The notes beneath the pieces are model-generated. The model did not search any database, was not told the DNA's origin, and saw nothing but the letters and a program-made list of their open reading frames with translations. Of a DNA stretch of 64,000 nucleotides, positions 1 to 8,201 are shown piece after piece (within the stretch, counting starts at the first letter, position 1; every line of letters begins with the position of its first letter). Both the position numbers and the translations under genes were made by a program. The stretch covers positions 62,001-126,000 of the forward strand of contig JAHHHS010000004.1 of NCBI GenBank assembly GCA_019359215.1. The letters are read 5' to 3'. Source of the DNA: Nostoc indistinguendum CM1-VF10 (GTDB lineage Bacteria > Cyanobacteriota > Cyanobacteriia > Cyanobacteriales > Nostocaceae).

Positions 1-1587
1 AAAGAAGCGATCACAGGTTTATTTAATTCTCTCAAAGAAAATCACCCTAGAGCGTTGATTCAGATGTCGACGGGTGTAGGCAAAACCTATACTGCTGTGA
101 GTTTTATCTACTGGCTGATTAAGTTAGCTGGGGCGAAACGGATTTTGTTTTTGGTAGATCGGAAGAATTTGGGAGAGCAAACCCAGAAGGAGTTTCAGCA
201 GTATGTCACCCCTAATGATGGGCGCAAGTTCACTGAACTCTATAATGTGCAGTTGTTGACTTCCAATACCATCGATCCGGTAAATAAGGTGTGTATCACG
301 ACAATCCAGCGTCTTTATTCGATGTTGCGGGGTGAAGCTGAATTTGAGGCAGAAAATGAGGAAGCATCACAGTTCGATGGGGAAGAGGAAAACCAGCAAC
401 CCAAGGATGTGGTTTATAACCCGAAAATTCCCATTGAAACCTTTGATTTCATAATCACCGATGAATGTCACCGCTCGATTTACAATGTGTGGCGGCAAGT
501 TTTGGAATATTTTGATGCTTTCATTATCGGACTGACAGCAACGCCATCTCTGCAAACCTTTGGTTTTTTCGATCAGAACTTGGTGATAGAGTATCCCCAC
601 GAACGGGCGGTAGCTGATGGGGTGAATGTAGGGTATGAAGTTTATCGCATTCGCACCCAAATTACAGAACAGGGTAGCAAGATAGAAGCTTTGCAAGAGG
701 CAGCAGCACACAAAGCTAAGGAATCAGCAGAGCGTGTAGAGAAAGCACTTGAGAGGATGATAAAACAGGGTCAGGTAATTAGTTTTCAATCCGTTGCTCA
801 AACTGCTAATGTGTCTACCGCTTACTTGTATAAGCAGGAAGATTTGAGGAGTAGGATTGAAACTCTGCGTGACCAGCAGAAACAAAGACCTAAATCTAAA
901 CAGGCTCCACTGGCATCGGACAATTCTAAATCTGTAATTATTTCCACATTGAGGGAAGAGAACAAGAAATTACGAGCAGAAATAGATGGGCTACGCCGAA
1001 TTAATGAGGGGTTAGCTGGTAGGGTTTATCATCTACAAGGTGCTGATGATTTAGCAGAAAGGTTTAAGGTAGAAAATGTAGAGCTAAAAAAACAATTAGA
1101 TGAATGTCGCAGTCAAACTCCTTTTGCGCCACCACAAGATAATCCCAAAGTAACATCAATAGACAAGAAACGATCTAAAAAAACTGGGGGGAGCGATAGC
1201 GTTAAATCTGAACTAGATGCACTAAAAATAAAAATAAGTACAACCTTATCAAAGTTGATAGAACAGGTTCCAGAGGAGACAGTACTAAAAGCGATTAATA
1301 CGCTCAAAGAAGCTTTATCTACTACCAAAGTACGAAATCCGGCAGGGTTTTTAGCAGAAGCTATCAGAAATACTTGGATACCCAATGAAGGGTATGAGGA
1401 GAAAGTAGGACTAGATATTTTTAATGAATGGTTCCGACTTGCTCAATCTAAAAAACTAGTTTTAGCTTCAACCAAAATTGAAGGAGTGTTGCACGTTTGT
1501 ACACCTGAAGGAGAATGGATTCCTTTTGAAGAAATGGTTTCTAAGTACCCACTAGAAAATTTGAAGACCAAAAGAGTTGATTCATAG
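1..1587 (+). CDS. Chimeric ORF: type I restriction HsdR helicase front end fused in frame to Tn554-type TnpC (DUF6262)
   Basis: The reading frame is open from base 1, so the true start lies outside the window. The first part is the ATP-dependent translocase of a type I restriction endonuclease: Walker A (STGVGKT) near nt 67-90, a DECH box at nt 460-471 and motif III (GLTATP) near nt 530. The HsdR match ends near nt 680-695, just after EQGSK. From there the protein becomes a DUF6262/TnpC-like protein: an N-terminal DNA-binding segment (EALQEAAAHKAKE, VSTAYLYK), a coiled coil, then a C-terminal domain with NPAGFLAEAIRNTW. The second helicase lobe and HsdR C-terminus are absent, so restriction activity is not expected. 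TnpC proteins normally accompany two tyrosine recombinases (TnpA, TnpB), and none is present here. I infer insertion or recombination into hsdR; the fused product may or may not be expressed. Confidence 0.75.
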   Translation, partial: KEAITGLFNSLKENHPRALIQMSTGVGKTYTAVSFIYWLIKLAGAKRILFLVDRKNLGEQTQKEFQQYVTPNDGRKFTELYNVQLLTSNTIDPVNKVCITTIQRLYSMLRGEAEFEAENEEASQFDGEEENQQPKDVVYNPKIPIETFDFIITDECHRSIYNVWRQVLEYFDAFIIGLTATPSLQTFGFFDQNLVIEYPHERAVADGVNVGYEVYRIRTQITEQGSKIEALQEAAAHKAKESAERVEKALERMIKQGQVISFQSVAQTANVSTAYLYKQEDLRSRIETLRDQQKQRPKSKQAPLASDNSKSVIISTLREENKKLRAEIDGLRRINEGLAGRVYHLQGADDLAERFKVENVELKKQLDECRSQTPFAPPQDNPKVTSIDKKRSKKTGGSDSVKSELDALKIKISTTLSKLIEQVPEETVLKAINTLKEALSTTKVRNPAGFLAEAIRNTWIPNEGYEEKVGLDIFNEWFRLAQSKKLVLASTKIEGVLHVCTPEGEWIPFEEMVSKYPLENLKTKRVDS

Positions 1588-1695
1588 CGTCAAAAAATTC
1601 TATTCTATTTCCATTCTTTAAGAATTAGTATAAGATTGTTTATAAATTTACGGCAGCCTAAGTTTGATGCTTGAAAACTGTGAAGAAATTACCTC

Positions 1696-2253
1696 TTGCT
1701 TAAAACAGGGGCCTTATCAAGAGGCATGAAAACAGGCCCCTTTGGAAGTTTACTTAAAAAACATGAGCATCAAAAAGAAGGAATCCCTGTTTTAGGAATA
1801 GAAAACATAGCTGCTATGAGGTTTATTCGTGGTAGTAAGATACACATAACTAAAGAAAAAGCTGAAGAATTATCTGGATATGATGTTCAGCCAGGAGATA
1901 TTTTAGTCTCGCGTTCGGGAACTGTAGGTGAAGTGTGTGTTGTTCCCGATGATATAGGTGAAGCAAGAATATCAACTAATTTAATGCGTATTTCCATTGT
2001 CTCTCAAAGTATTTCACCCTTTTTATTTTGTTTGCTATTTAACGGTTCACCTTATGTCTTAAGTCAAGTATCTGAACTATGCAAAGGAAGTACACGTAAT
2101 TTTTTGAACCAAGATATTTTGTTATCTATAGTTTTTCCTATACCTCCTTTTGAGGAACAGCAAAAAATAATTGAAGAAGTAGAACTTTCATTTTCTGTTA
2201 TTGATCAACTCGAAAAAACCATAGACGTAAACCTAAGTGGAAGGAAGAAATAG
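1696..2253 (+). pseudogene. HsdS specificity-subunit fragment (type I restriction-modification)
   Basis: This is one target-recognition domain plus the start of a conserved spacer helix of a type I S subunit, which gives the R-M complex its sequence specificity. Visible signatures are MKTGPFGSLLKK, GIPVLGIENI, PGDILVSRSGTVGEV, a LNQDILLSI segment and IPPFEEQQKIIEEV followed by a coiled-coil start. S subunits usually have two such domains and about 400 residues; here only about 180 remain. Homology ends near nt 2232, where the sequence passes into an IS-type transposase fragment. No hsdM is visible. It follows the truncated hsdR on the same strand, so both look like remains of one locus. Confidence 0.7.
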
Positions 2254-2400
2254 TAAATTATGGTGGTGTTAAACAAACTTGGCTAATAGTAGAAAGTCAA
2301 AAAAGGAAAGATAGCGATTTAAAAAAACTAGATAAAAAGCTGACAAAAGAAAAAGAGAAAGTTGAAAAGTTACTTAAACAATTAAAAAAAGAAGATAAAG
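2229..2400 (+). pseudogene. IS1634-type (IS4 superfamily) transposase fragment
   Basis: A frame entered at about nt 2229 reads KPKWKEEIVNYGGVKQTW, then LIVESQKRKDSDLKKLDKKL and a lysine-rich helix. This matches the pattern of the middle of IS1634-family transposases, where a strand ending in W-x-V is followed by a K/E-rich coil. Only about 57 codons survive, without start or catalytic residues. Near nt 2398-2402 the sequence changes to a reversed TnsB-like fragment. It is a remnant with no expected function. The family call rests on a short segment. Confidence 0.45.
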
Positions 2401-2738
2401 AAGTCAGTATTAAAAGTGCCAAAAGGACGCTCAACAATACCACCTTCACTGGGGCGATTGCGTAAATGACAAACAAATCCCAATTGCACACCTATCTGTT
2501 GCAAATGGTTTGAGCGAAAATCTTTACCACCATCGGTATAAAAATGTTCTGGTTTTCCGTAGGTTCCCCATTCTTCATGGAGTCCATATTCTGACCCATA
2601 CTGCTTTGGCAAAATTGCATGGCGCAGTGCTAATGCTACTATCTGAGAACTCGGATCATCAAAGCCTAAGTTTATCCCCATGATGCAACGGGAGTAAGTA
2701 TCGACAACTGTTGTCAGCCAAGGACGACCTAGACTATT
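2398..2738 (-). pseudogene. TnsB/TniA-like DDE transposase fragment (Tn7-like or Tn5053-like)
   Basis: On the minus strand the frame reads from about 2738 to 2398. It covers most of an rve-type catalytic core of a Mu/TnsB-class transposase, the enzyme that cuts and joins transposon ends. All three acidic residues are visible: D in TTVVDTYSRC, D in FYTDGGKDFRS, and E in SEGGIVERPFGTFN. The first lies upstream of the ATG at 2681, so that ATG is not the true start. The N-terminal end-binding domains and the C-terminus are missing. The sequence resembles TnsB proteins of cyanobacterial Tn7-like elements, including CRISPR-associated ones, but no tnsC, tniQ or cas12k lies nearby. Confidence 0.7.
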
Positions 2739-2754
2739 TTTAGGTTAAAATAGT

Positions 2755-2779
2755 AAAACCCTTATCAAATAAGGGTTTT
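2755..2779. repeat. Perfect 11-bp inverted repeat (hairpin) inside the transposon remnant
   Basis: AAAACCCTTAT and ATAAGGGTTTT flank a 3-nt loop. The T-rich right arm makes it terminator-like on either strand. It lies between the truncated tnsB-like fragment and the candidate transposon end. Confidence 0.6.
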
Positions 2780-2794
2780 AAGTTAAATATTTTT

Positions 2795-2868
2795 GAAGAC
2801 ATTAATTTGTCAAGTGGTCATTTAATTTGGCAATCGACATTATTTGTAGATTAACTAATTATTTGTCT
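2795..2868 (-). mobile_element. Candidate Tn7-like transposon end with repeated TnsB-type sites
   Basis: The stretch holds several related AT-rich motifs: GACATTAATTTGTC at 2798-2811, GACATTATTTGTA at 2836-2848, and AATTATTTGTC at 2857-2867. On the minus strand they read as GACAAATTAATGTC-like units. Ends of Tn7-like elements in cyanobacteria carry arrays of such TnsB-binding repeats, and tnsB is read inward from that end, as seen here. The adjacent gene ends at 2878, so the boundary lies about ten bases from its stop codon. No partner end or target duplication was found. Confidence 0.4.
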
Positions 2869-2877
2869 AAGAAGTAC

Positions 2878-3174
2878 TTAGACTCCCACTTCTGACAATA
2901 AAGCTTCCATAGCTTCCCAAGAGAGTCCTTGTTGAATATAACGGGGTGCTTCAGGATTATAAGGACTGGCTACTCGGTCAATATTGAGGATGTTTCCTCC
3001 ATCTGGAAGAACTGGTACATCTGCATCAAATGCCGTGGGGCGCATCAAAGAACTAGAAAAGCCTTTGAAAACAGCAATTGTATCTTGCTCATCAGCAATT
3101 TCCACCGTTACAAGTAGGACTTCTTGGGGGCGTTTAGCGGTGTATTGTTCCAGTCGCTTACCAATGGAATTCAT
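2878..3174 (-). CDS. Conserved cyanobacterial hypothetical protein (possibly DUF7734)
   Basis: About 98 residues if started at the ATG at 3174; a longer non-ATG frame begins at 3207. The protein opens with KRLEQYTAKRPQEVLLVTVE, continues through DTIAVFKGFSSSLMRPT, and ends with an aspartate/proline-rich segment and a short helix (GLSWEAMEALLSEVG). No membrane segment or catalytic motif is visible. It resembles small proteins conserved in cyanobacteria and plastids; the DUF assignment is a memory-based guess. It lies just downstream of the DUF3177 gene on the same strand (36 bp between stop and start), suggesting co-transcription. The transposon remnant abuts its stop codon, so its native terminator may have been replaced. 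Confidence 0.65.
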   Translation of the reverse strand: MNSIGKRLEQYTAKRPQEVLLVTVEIADEQDTIAVFKGFSSSLMRPTAFDADVPVLPDGGNILNIDRVASPYNPEAPRYIQQGLSWEAMEALLSEVGV

Positions 3175-3210
3175 TTTTTTAAGATTAGAGGTACGGTGGG
3201 GCAGCAACGG

Positions 3211-3807
3211 TTACTGTGGTGTAGCTGAACGTCCTTGCTTGCCCAACTTAATCAGAACAAAGTAGCTTAAGTAAAGCACATAAATTATTAAACTAGTTAT
3301 GCCAAGAAAACCTAAGAAATCAGCCTTGCTATTAGCATGGAAATATTCTTTGAATAGCAACGGAGCCTCAAACCAGACGCGACAATAGGGAGTCTTGAGC
3401 ATATTGCCAGAAAAAGCACAACCCAAAAATGGGATAAAGGCTAATGTACCCAAAATACAATAAACAGTTGTAGCCCAGCGCCAAGAGGTAAAAATTAATT
3501 TCAAAGAGCCATTGGTTTGATACTCAATTTCATCGTTGATATCTACCCAGAACCACAACGAAATCGGGATCAAAATCTGACCTATCAACCCAGATACAAA
3601 GCTAACTGGATACTGGGCAATCATTAAATAAATCGTAATTGCTACCAGGCTTGATACTCGCCAGTATATAGCCAATAAGCGTTGTATGGCTTCCACTTTT
3701 TGCACAAATGCCCAAATCAGAAGAATTATCGGAATAATTACCAGGAATAATACTGCCAATCGGTAATCAATCCAGACGAAAGGGCGAAACCAAACGTTAT
3801 AGTCCAT
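3211..3807 (-). CDS. DUF3177 family membrane protein
   Basis: About 198 residues with several hydrophobic segments: LAVLFLVIIPIILLIWAF near residues 18-35, a second near 45-65, a third near 70-90, one near 115-135 and one near 170-190. The order and the opening WFRPFVWIDYRLA fit the cyanobacterial DUF3177 family of unknown function. The ATG at 3807 is preferred over a TTG four codons upstream. It is an inner-membrane protein by prediction. The downstream small gene is probably in the same transcript. Nothing in the sequence points to a substrate. Confidence 0.75.
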   Translation of the reverse strand: MDYNVWFRPFVWIDYRLAVLFLVIIPIILLIWAFVQKVEAIQRLLAIYWRVSSLVAITIYLMIAQYPVSFVSGLIGQILIPISLWFWVDINDEIEYQTNGSLKLIFTSWRWATTVYCILGTLAFIPFLGCAFSGNMLKTPYCRVWFEAPLLFKEYFHANSKADFLGFLGITSLIIYVLYLSYFVLIKLGKQGRSATPQ

Positions 3808-4617
3808 AGTTTTTTTCAAACGATAAATAAAACATTTTAACTAAGAGCAAGTATTTATAACTGACAAACCTGTAAGCTATTAGCTAGCTAGTAGTCTATC
3901 TATATTACATAACAGTTTAATCAAAGCACAAAGCTCAATGTCTAGTCTGAAGACTGCTCTCTAACTTCTTTGTGCAAAGAAGTGGTTCCCCAACTCATAA
4001 GCTATTACGCCTTTAAATTACACAATAACTCATCAGGTTTGTTGACTGCTGACCGTTGACAGTTAACTGTCAGCAGTCAACAGTCAACACAAAAAAATGT
4101 GCAAGTTAGATGGGTGACAGCTTACCATTTCATGTAATTTATACTATAAACACGTTTGTAAAGGCATACAAATGTACGCCCCTAGAGCCAATTCATTTGT
4201 TACAAAGATTTTCGGAAAAGGTATTAGATGGTAGATTGTCTAATTTACTTTTTTCAATCTCTCTAATTTGGCAAAAAAACAAGCAACTCAAAGATCCTTA
4301 ACTTAAATTTTGCACCTATGTGTAGTAGCATCAGGGAGCCTGTTTAAAACCCACCTAGCAGCTATATACTTGATACTCACGGACAAAATGCCAATTTTTT
4401 TGGATATATAAGGTTTCCTTTTAAGATAAAAACTCTCAAAGTTTAATCCTTATACATCCATAACTCCAGATATTTCACCAATTTTTTACTCGTTGTAGAA
4501 ATTGATGAAAGAGGAGAGTAGGATTTCAGCCGCGAGTAACGTAAAAGTGCGAAATCTCAATAAGTAAATCCTGGTTGCTCGGTGACAAACGAACACAAAA
4601 TTAGCTAGTTCAAATTT
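3808..4617. other. Intergenic region with GACTGTTGAC-type repeats
   Basis: About 800 bp without a convincing gene. At 4040-4090 it holds inverted and direct copies of CTGTTGAC/GTCAACAG-type heptamers, a class of short tandem repeats that recurs near 22340 and 39050. A 63-codon frame at 4110-4301 lacks family features and is judged spurious. No RNA gene was recognised. Confidence 0.5.
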
Positions 4618-4863
4618 TTATTCGTCGTAAACCCGGCATTCAATTGCATCTGGGTTGTCATCGCAATACTGTTCTAGAGAATTTTTTGGCTTGCTTTGGC
4701 GCTTGTGGGAAGCTTCGGCTTGCAATTCTTCTACTGCATCCCAAGCAGCAGCACACTCTGGTGAGTTGCTACCGCTAACGTCACACACAGTACGCGCTTG
4801 TTCTACTTCTTCTTGAATTTTCTCTTGGATGTCGCCCTTTGCAGTTTCTTGGATGTTGGTCAT
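4618..4863 (-). CDS. cp12: Calvin cycle regulatory protein CP12
   Basis: 81 residues. CP12 is a small, largely disordered redox switch that scaffolds GAPDH and phosphoribulokinase into an inactive complex in the dark. The two cysteine pairs are present: C27 and C37 around the N-terminal loop and C67 and C76 in the C-terminal loop. The AAAWDAVEELQAE core and the C-terminal CDDNPDAIECRVYDE tail, which inserts into GAPDH, are intact. Length is normal. It stands alone, with about 370 bp upstream and 800 bp downstream free of genes. Acts in the cytoplasm/carboxysome-adjacent Calvin cycle. A confident identification. Confidence 0.95.
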   Translation of the reverse strand: MTNIQETAKGDIQEKIQEEVEQARTVCDVSGSNSPECAAAWDAVEELQAEASHKRQSKPKNSLEQYCDDNPDAIECRVYDE

Positions 4864-5233
4864 TGCTTTAGTCTCGTTGTCTGTTGTTAATACTAGTATA
4901 GAAAAGCTTCAGAAATGGCAGATTATAGTTTGATTACTAACCATTCTAACCATTCAGCTAATAAGTTAGTACTTTAGGCTATTGATTTATAACCATTACA
5001 GTAAACTGCCGCATCTACAATGCATTCATCTTTATTTTTTAAGATTTTGTGGAATTAGTACCATAGATGAACAATCATACAATATATTTAGATGCATCTA
5101 TTAGAGAATCACAACCCCAACTTCTTGGGATGGAGGAGACAAAAGGCTCGCACTCATTTTTGTCGGATGCAATTCTTCCCAAAATAAAAAATCAAAACTT
5201 ACTAGCCCAAAAAGATAAAGAAGCTCAAAACTC
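4864..5233. other. Intergenic region between divergent cp12 and FIST gene
   Basis: About 370 bp that must carry the promoters of both divergent genes. It is AT-rich. A frame at 5067-5330 overlaps the FIST start in another phase and shows no family features, so it is left out. No riboswitch or known operator was recognised. Confidence 0.4.
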
Positions 5234-6469
5234 ATGGCAGACCAAATGCAGTGGGCAAATGCCCTATCAACCCGTCATTCTCTGGAAGCCGCCGTTACAG
5301 ATGTGGTGGAACGAGCTGTCTCATCGTTAACAGCACCTGCGGATCTAGGACTGGTATTCATTTCGTCTGCTTTTGCGAGTGAGTATTCTCGATTGTTACC
5401 CTTGTTAACTGAAAAACTTTCTGTGCCAGTGCTAATTGGCTGTAGTGGGGGAGGCGTTATTGGCACGACAGTTGGCGGAGAAACCCAAGAACTGGAAGCT
5501 GAACCAGCTATCAGCTTGACCTTAGCACATCTTCCAGGGGTAAAGGTTCAAGTCTTTCATGTTGTTGCTGAAGAATTACCTGACTTAGACAGTTCTCCAG
5601 ATGCTTGGGTTGATTTGATCGGTGTGCCAGCATCACCGACACCCCAGTTCATCTTGCTGTCTAGTTCCTTTGCTTCTGGAATCAACGATTTGTTGCAGGG
5701 GTTAGATTTTGCTTATCCAGGATCGGTGATAGTGGGAGGACAGGCTAGTGGTGGAGGTATGGGTGGTCGTGTTGCTCTTTTTTGTAATGATACTGAAGGC
5801 GAGAAATGCCAAAGCCTCTATCGTGAGGGCACTGTTGGTATAGCTTTAACGGGCAATATTGTTTTAGAAACGATTGTAGCCCAAGGATGCCGACCGATTG
5901 GCAAACCATTGCAAGTCACAAAAGCCGATCGCAATATTATTCTGGAGTTAGATGAGCAAGTGCCTCTAGTGGTGTTGCGAGATTTGATTGCCAGTCTCAG
6001 CGAACAAGAACGGACTTTAGCACAGCACTCTTTGTTTGTTGGTGTGGCAATGGATGAATTTAAGCTGGCTTTGCAACAGGGAGACTTTTTAATTCGTGGT
6101 ATTCTTGGGGTTGATCCAGCAGCTGGGGCGATCGCAATTGGCGATCGTGTGCGCCCTGGTCAAAGGCTGCAATTCCACCTACGCGATGCCCAAGCCTCTG
6201 CTGAAGACCTAGAATTACTACTCCAAAGTTATCAAACCCAACGAGAATCTGAACCCTCTGCCGTAGCTGCCTTAATGTTTGCCTGTCTGGGGCGAGGCGA
6301 AGGACTGTATGGTAAACCCAATTTCGATTCTGAATTATTTCGCCGTTACCTCAGCGATATTCCTGTAGCCGGCTTTTTCTGTGGCGGTGAAATCGGCCCT
6401 GTTGCTGGCAGAACCTTCTTACACGCCTACACTTCAGCATTTGGAATTTGTCGCCAAATTCAGTTATGA
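5234..6469 (+). CDS. FIST domain sensory protein (FIST N plus FIST C)
   Basis: 411 residues. FIST proteins are small-ligand-binding sensory modules thought to recognise amino acids or similar molecules, often beside signalling genes. The N-terminal half shows LGLVFISSAFASEYSRL, VPVLIGCSGGGVIGT and VIVGGQASGGGMGGR. The C-terminal FIST_C half ends with the hallmark ALMFACLGRGEGLYG and VAGFFCGGEIGPVAGRTFLH. There is no output domain, so it probably works with a partner or as a stand-alone binding protein. The ATG at 5234 is preceded by AAAGATAAAGAAG. A strong terminator-like hairpin follows at 6543. Cytoplasmic by prediction. Confidence 0.85.
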   Translation: MADQMQWANALSTRHSLEAAVTDVVERAVSSLTAPADLGLVFISSAFASEYSRLLPLLTEKLSVPVLIGCSGGGVIGTTVGGETQELEAEPAISLTLAHLPGVKVQVFHVVAEELPDLDSSPDAWVDLIGVPASPTPQFILLSSSFASGINDLLQGLDFAYPGSVIVGGQASGGGMGGRVALFCNDTEGEKCQSLYREGTVGIALTGNIVLETIVAQGCRPIGKPLQVTKADRNIILELDEQVPLVVLRDLIASLSEQERTLAQHSLFVGVAMDEFKLALQQGDFLIRGILGVDPAAGAIAIGDRVRPGQRLQFHLRDAQASAEDLELLLQSYQTQRESEPSAVAALMFACLGRGEGLYGKPNFDSELFRRYLSDIPVAGFFCGGEIGPVAGRTFLHAYTSAFGICRQIQL

Positions 6470-6542
6470 GTTATGAATTAAACTTCTGACTCTGCCAATT
6501 TTGGATTTTAAATTAACCCCATACCTTCACGTAAAAACTTGG

Positions 6543-6580
6543 CCCGGATCTCTCACTGATGAGAAATCCGGGTTTAGTTT
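6543..6580 (+). terminator. Rho-independent terminator after the FIST gene
   Basis: CCCGGAT at 6543-6549 pairs with ATCCGGG at 6566-6572, with an inner TCTC/GAGA pairing, followed by TTTAGTTT. It sits 74 bp after the FIST stop codon and before the kdpF-like gene. Confidence 0.75.
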
Positions 6581-6614
6581 GTAGGATATTATCCTATCTT
6601 TGTCTTAATTTACT

Positions 6615-6926
6615 ATGAAACCTTTTCATATCCAACACGCGTTAGCGTTCGCGGAGCGTCTCGTAGAGAAGCTCGCCGCAGGCATCGCTGCATCCCAAGT
6701 ATTAAAAAAAATAATTGAAATCTGGTATCAATGGCGTAAACAAAAGTTGCCACTGTATTTATTCCTGGCGATGTGTTTTAACCTAGTGGTTGCACCTCTG
6801 GTTTACGCAGCTACTGGTGAACAACTTTCTCGTAGTCAATCTTGGGGATTGGGGCTGTTAGGACTGGTGACGCTAGGGCTTTCTATCTATTTACTTTTTG
6901 TAATGTTTGTACCGGAGAAATTCTAA
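6615..6926 (+). CDS. kdpF: KdpF-like small membrane protein (K+-transporting ATPase subunit F family)
   Basis: 103 residues with two hydrophobic segments: LPLYLFLAMCFNLVVAPLVYA near 48-68 and WGLGLLGLVTLGLSIYLLFV near 77-97, ending FVPEKF. The C-terminal segment matches the extended cyanobacterial KdpF type. KdpF is a tiny lipid-like stabiliser of the KdpFABC potassium pump in the inner membrane. No kdpA, kdpB or kdpC lies nearby, so this is an orphan copy. Residues about 9-25 (ALAFAERLVEKLAAGIA) are encoded by a dispersed repeat and are unlikely to belong to the ancestral protein. The assignment rests on the C-terminal half. Confidence 0.6.
   Translation: MKPFHIQHALAFAERLVEKLAAGIAASQVLKKIIEIWYQWRKQKLPLYLFLAMCFNLVVAPLVYAATGEQLSRSQSWGLGLLGLVTLGLSIYLLFVMFVPEKF
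6639..6688. repeat. Dispersed palindromic repeat copy inside the kdpF-like gene
   Basis: About 50 bp beginning GCGTTAGCGTTCGCGGAGCG and ending GCAGGCATCGC. It belongs to a G+C-rich family seen elsewhere in the window (12555-12605, 35265-35330). Here it is read through in frame and adds about 17 residues. Confidence 0.65.
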
Positions 6927-6977
6927 TGAGTTTTGCACTTTTTAGAAGTGGGATGAGCTTAATAGCTATCATCCACA

Positions 6978-8069
6978 TCAGCCTGCTTCCAGTGACAAGC
7001 GATATTTTTGCTGCAATTCCAAGCTAATAATACAGGCAGTCAACCATACTAAACCTGCGGCATAGCCAGCTGTCACATCAGTTAGCCAATGTACTCCAAG
7101 ATAAAGCCGACTGAAACCGATCGCAGCAATTAAGACAACAGCCAAGGCATAAATCTGAAAGCGCCATTCAGGAAACTGCTTTGCCAGAATATAGCTGGTA
7201 AAACCGTAAATGACTATTGAAACCATTGCATGACCACTGGGAAAACTGTGTTGACCCACTTTAATAATATGGTTCCATAGTGCTGGACGCGCTCTACCAA
7301 ATAATATTTTCATTAAACAATTTAGTAAGGTTGCACCGACTCCAGCGATGCCCAACATAGTTGCTTGCCAGCGACGATTAGAATATAACGGACTAATCGC
7401 CAGCCCCAAAGAAGATATCAGCATTACTATTGGATCGCCAAGAAAAGTGATACTAAGCATGATGCGATCGCGTAGTGGTGTATGCAGCTTCTGGATCAAG
7501 AGCAAAATGGCTTCGTCAAGATTATATGCATACAACAGTCCAGTGCCGCATACAAGAGCGCCAACAGCCCCCAATACCGGAATAATACTGCTTGTTTGGT
7601 TTAATTGTCGCTGCATAAATATTTGAGACAGTACGGGTGAATTAAATATGCTTTGGTTATTACCCCCAACGAAACCAATATTTTCTTTAATGCCAAAGGA
7701 ATGCAAGTTACTGTCTCCAATGGCTGCGGCAGATGGTTTTAGAACCTTGACTGATTGGGTTTGTATGGAAGAACCAAGTGATTTACTGGCTTTTTTCCGA
7801 TAATCTAAGACAATTTCTTGAATGAGGAGAGCGATCGCGTTTAAACTTTTATCTGGATGGAAAATAACAAGGACATTCCCTGTATAACTATTAGCACTAG
7901 CTCGTGAGATTATTTTCTTTTCTAATAATCTTGATTCAAGATATCTTTTGAGGGCTTCCGAATGATAAAGCCCATTTACCTTATATCTAACTCTTCCTTT
8001 AACAGCAGTATGTATTGCTTGAACCCAATGGTTCTCATTAATAAGTTTATGACAGTGAGGATTATTCAT
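6978..8069 (-). CDS. HMA-like domain fused to a PAP2-family phosphatase
   Basis: 363 residues. Residues about 15-95 form a heavy-metal-associated-like fold with the KGRVRYKVNGLY signature shared by the neighbouring genes but no CxxC. Residues about 175-355 are a PAP2 lipid-phosphatase domain with six hydrophobic segments. All three PAP2 motifs are visible: KILFGRARP, PSGHAM and SRLYLGVHWLTD, so the histidine/aspartate catalytic set appears intact. PAP2 enzymes dephosphorylate phosphatidic acid, undecaprenyl pyrophosphate or related lipids at the membrane. Fusion to an HMA-like domain is unusual and ties it to the metal-ATPase cluster at 8.2-17.7 kb. A 7-3-7 palindrome, TTTTATTGATAATAAAA, sits directly upstream of the ATG at 8071-8087. 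Substrate is unknown. Confidence 0.85.
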   Translation of the reverse strand: MNNPHCHKLINENHWVQAIHTAVKGRVRYKVNGLYHSEALKRYLESRLLEKKIISRASANSYTGNVLVIFHPDKSLNAIALLIQEIVLDYRKKASKSLGSSIQTQSVKVLKPSAAAIGDSNLHSFGIKENIGFVGGNNQSIFNSPVLSQIFMQRQLNQTSSIIPVLGAVGALVCGTGLLYAYNLDEAILLLIQKLHTPLRDRIMLSITFLGDPIVMLISSLGLAISPLYSNRRWQATMLGIAGVGATLLNCLMKILFGRARPALWNHIIKVGQHSFPSGHAMVSIVIYGFTSYILAKQFPEWRFQIYALAVVLIAAIGFSRLYLGVHWLTDVTAGYAAGLVWLTACIISLELQQKYRLSLEAG

Positions 8070-8201
8070 TTTTTATTGATAATAAAATGCTTGGACTCAA
8101 GGCTAAGGAAGATAAATTTTCAGAAATTATGTGAAATCTCAGTTATTTCAAAGCTACTTACTCCTAAACAGGAATAATTTTAATGGTTAGTGTATTATTA
8201 A

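Noticed and set aside
4040..4090. Possible CRISPR-like array of TTGACAGTTAACTGTC units
   Set aside because: Units are short, partly inverted and lack spacers; they belong to the common short tandem repeats of Nostoc genomes.
5067..5330. 87-codon frame overlapping the FIST gene start
   Set aside because: It overlaps the FIST gene in another phase, lacks any family pattern, and the FIST start is well supported.
8071..8087. 7-3-7 palindrome TTTTATTGATAATAAAA before the HMA-PAP2 gene as an operator
   Set aside because: It is AT-only apart from one G and overlaps the ribosome-binding region; chance is likely, so it is only mentioned in the gene entry.
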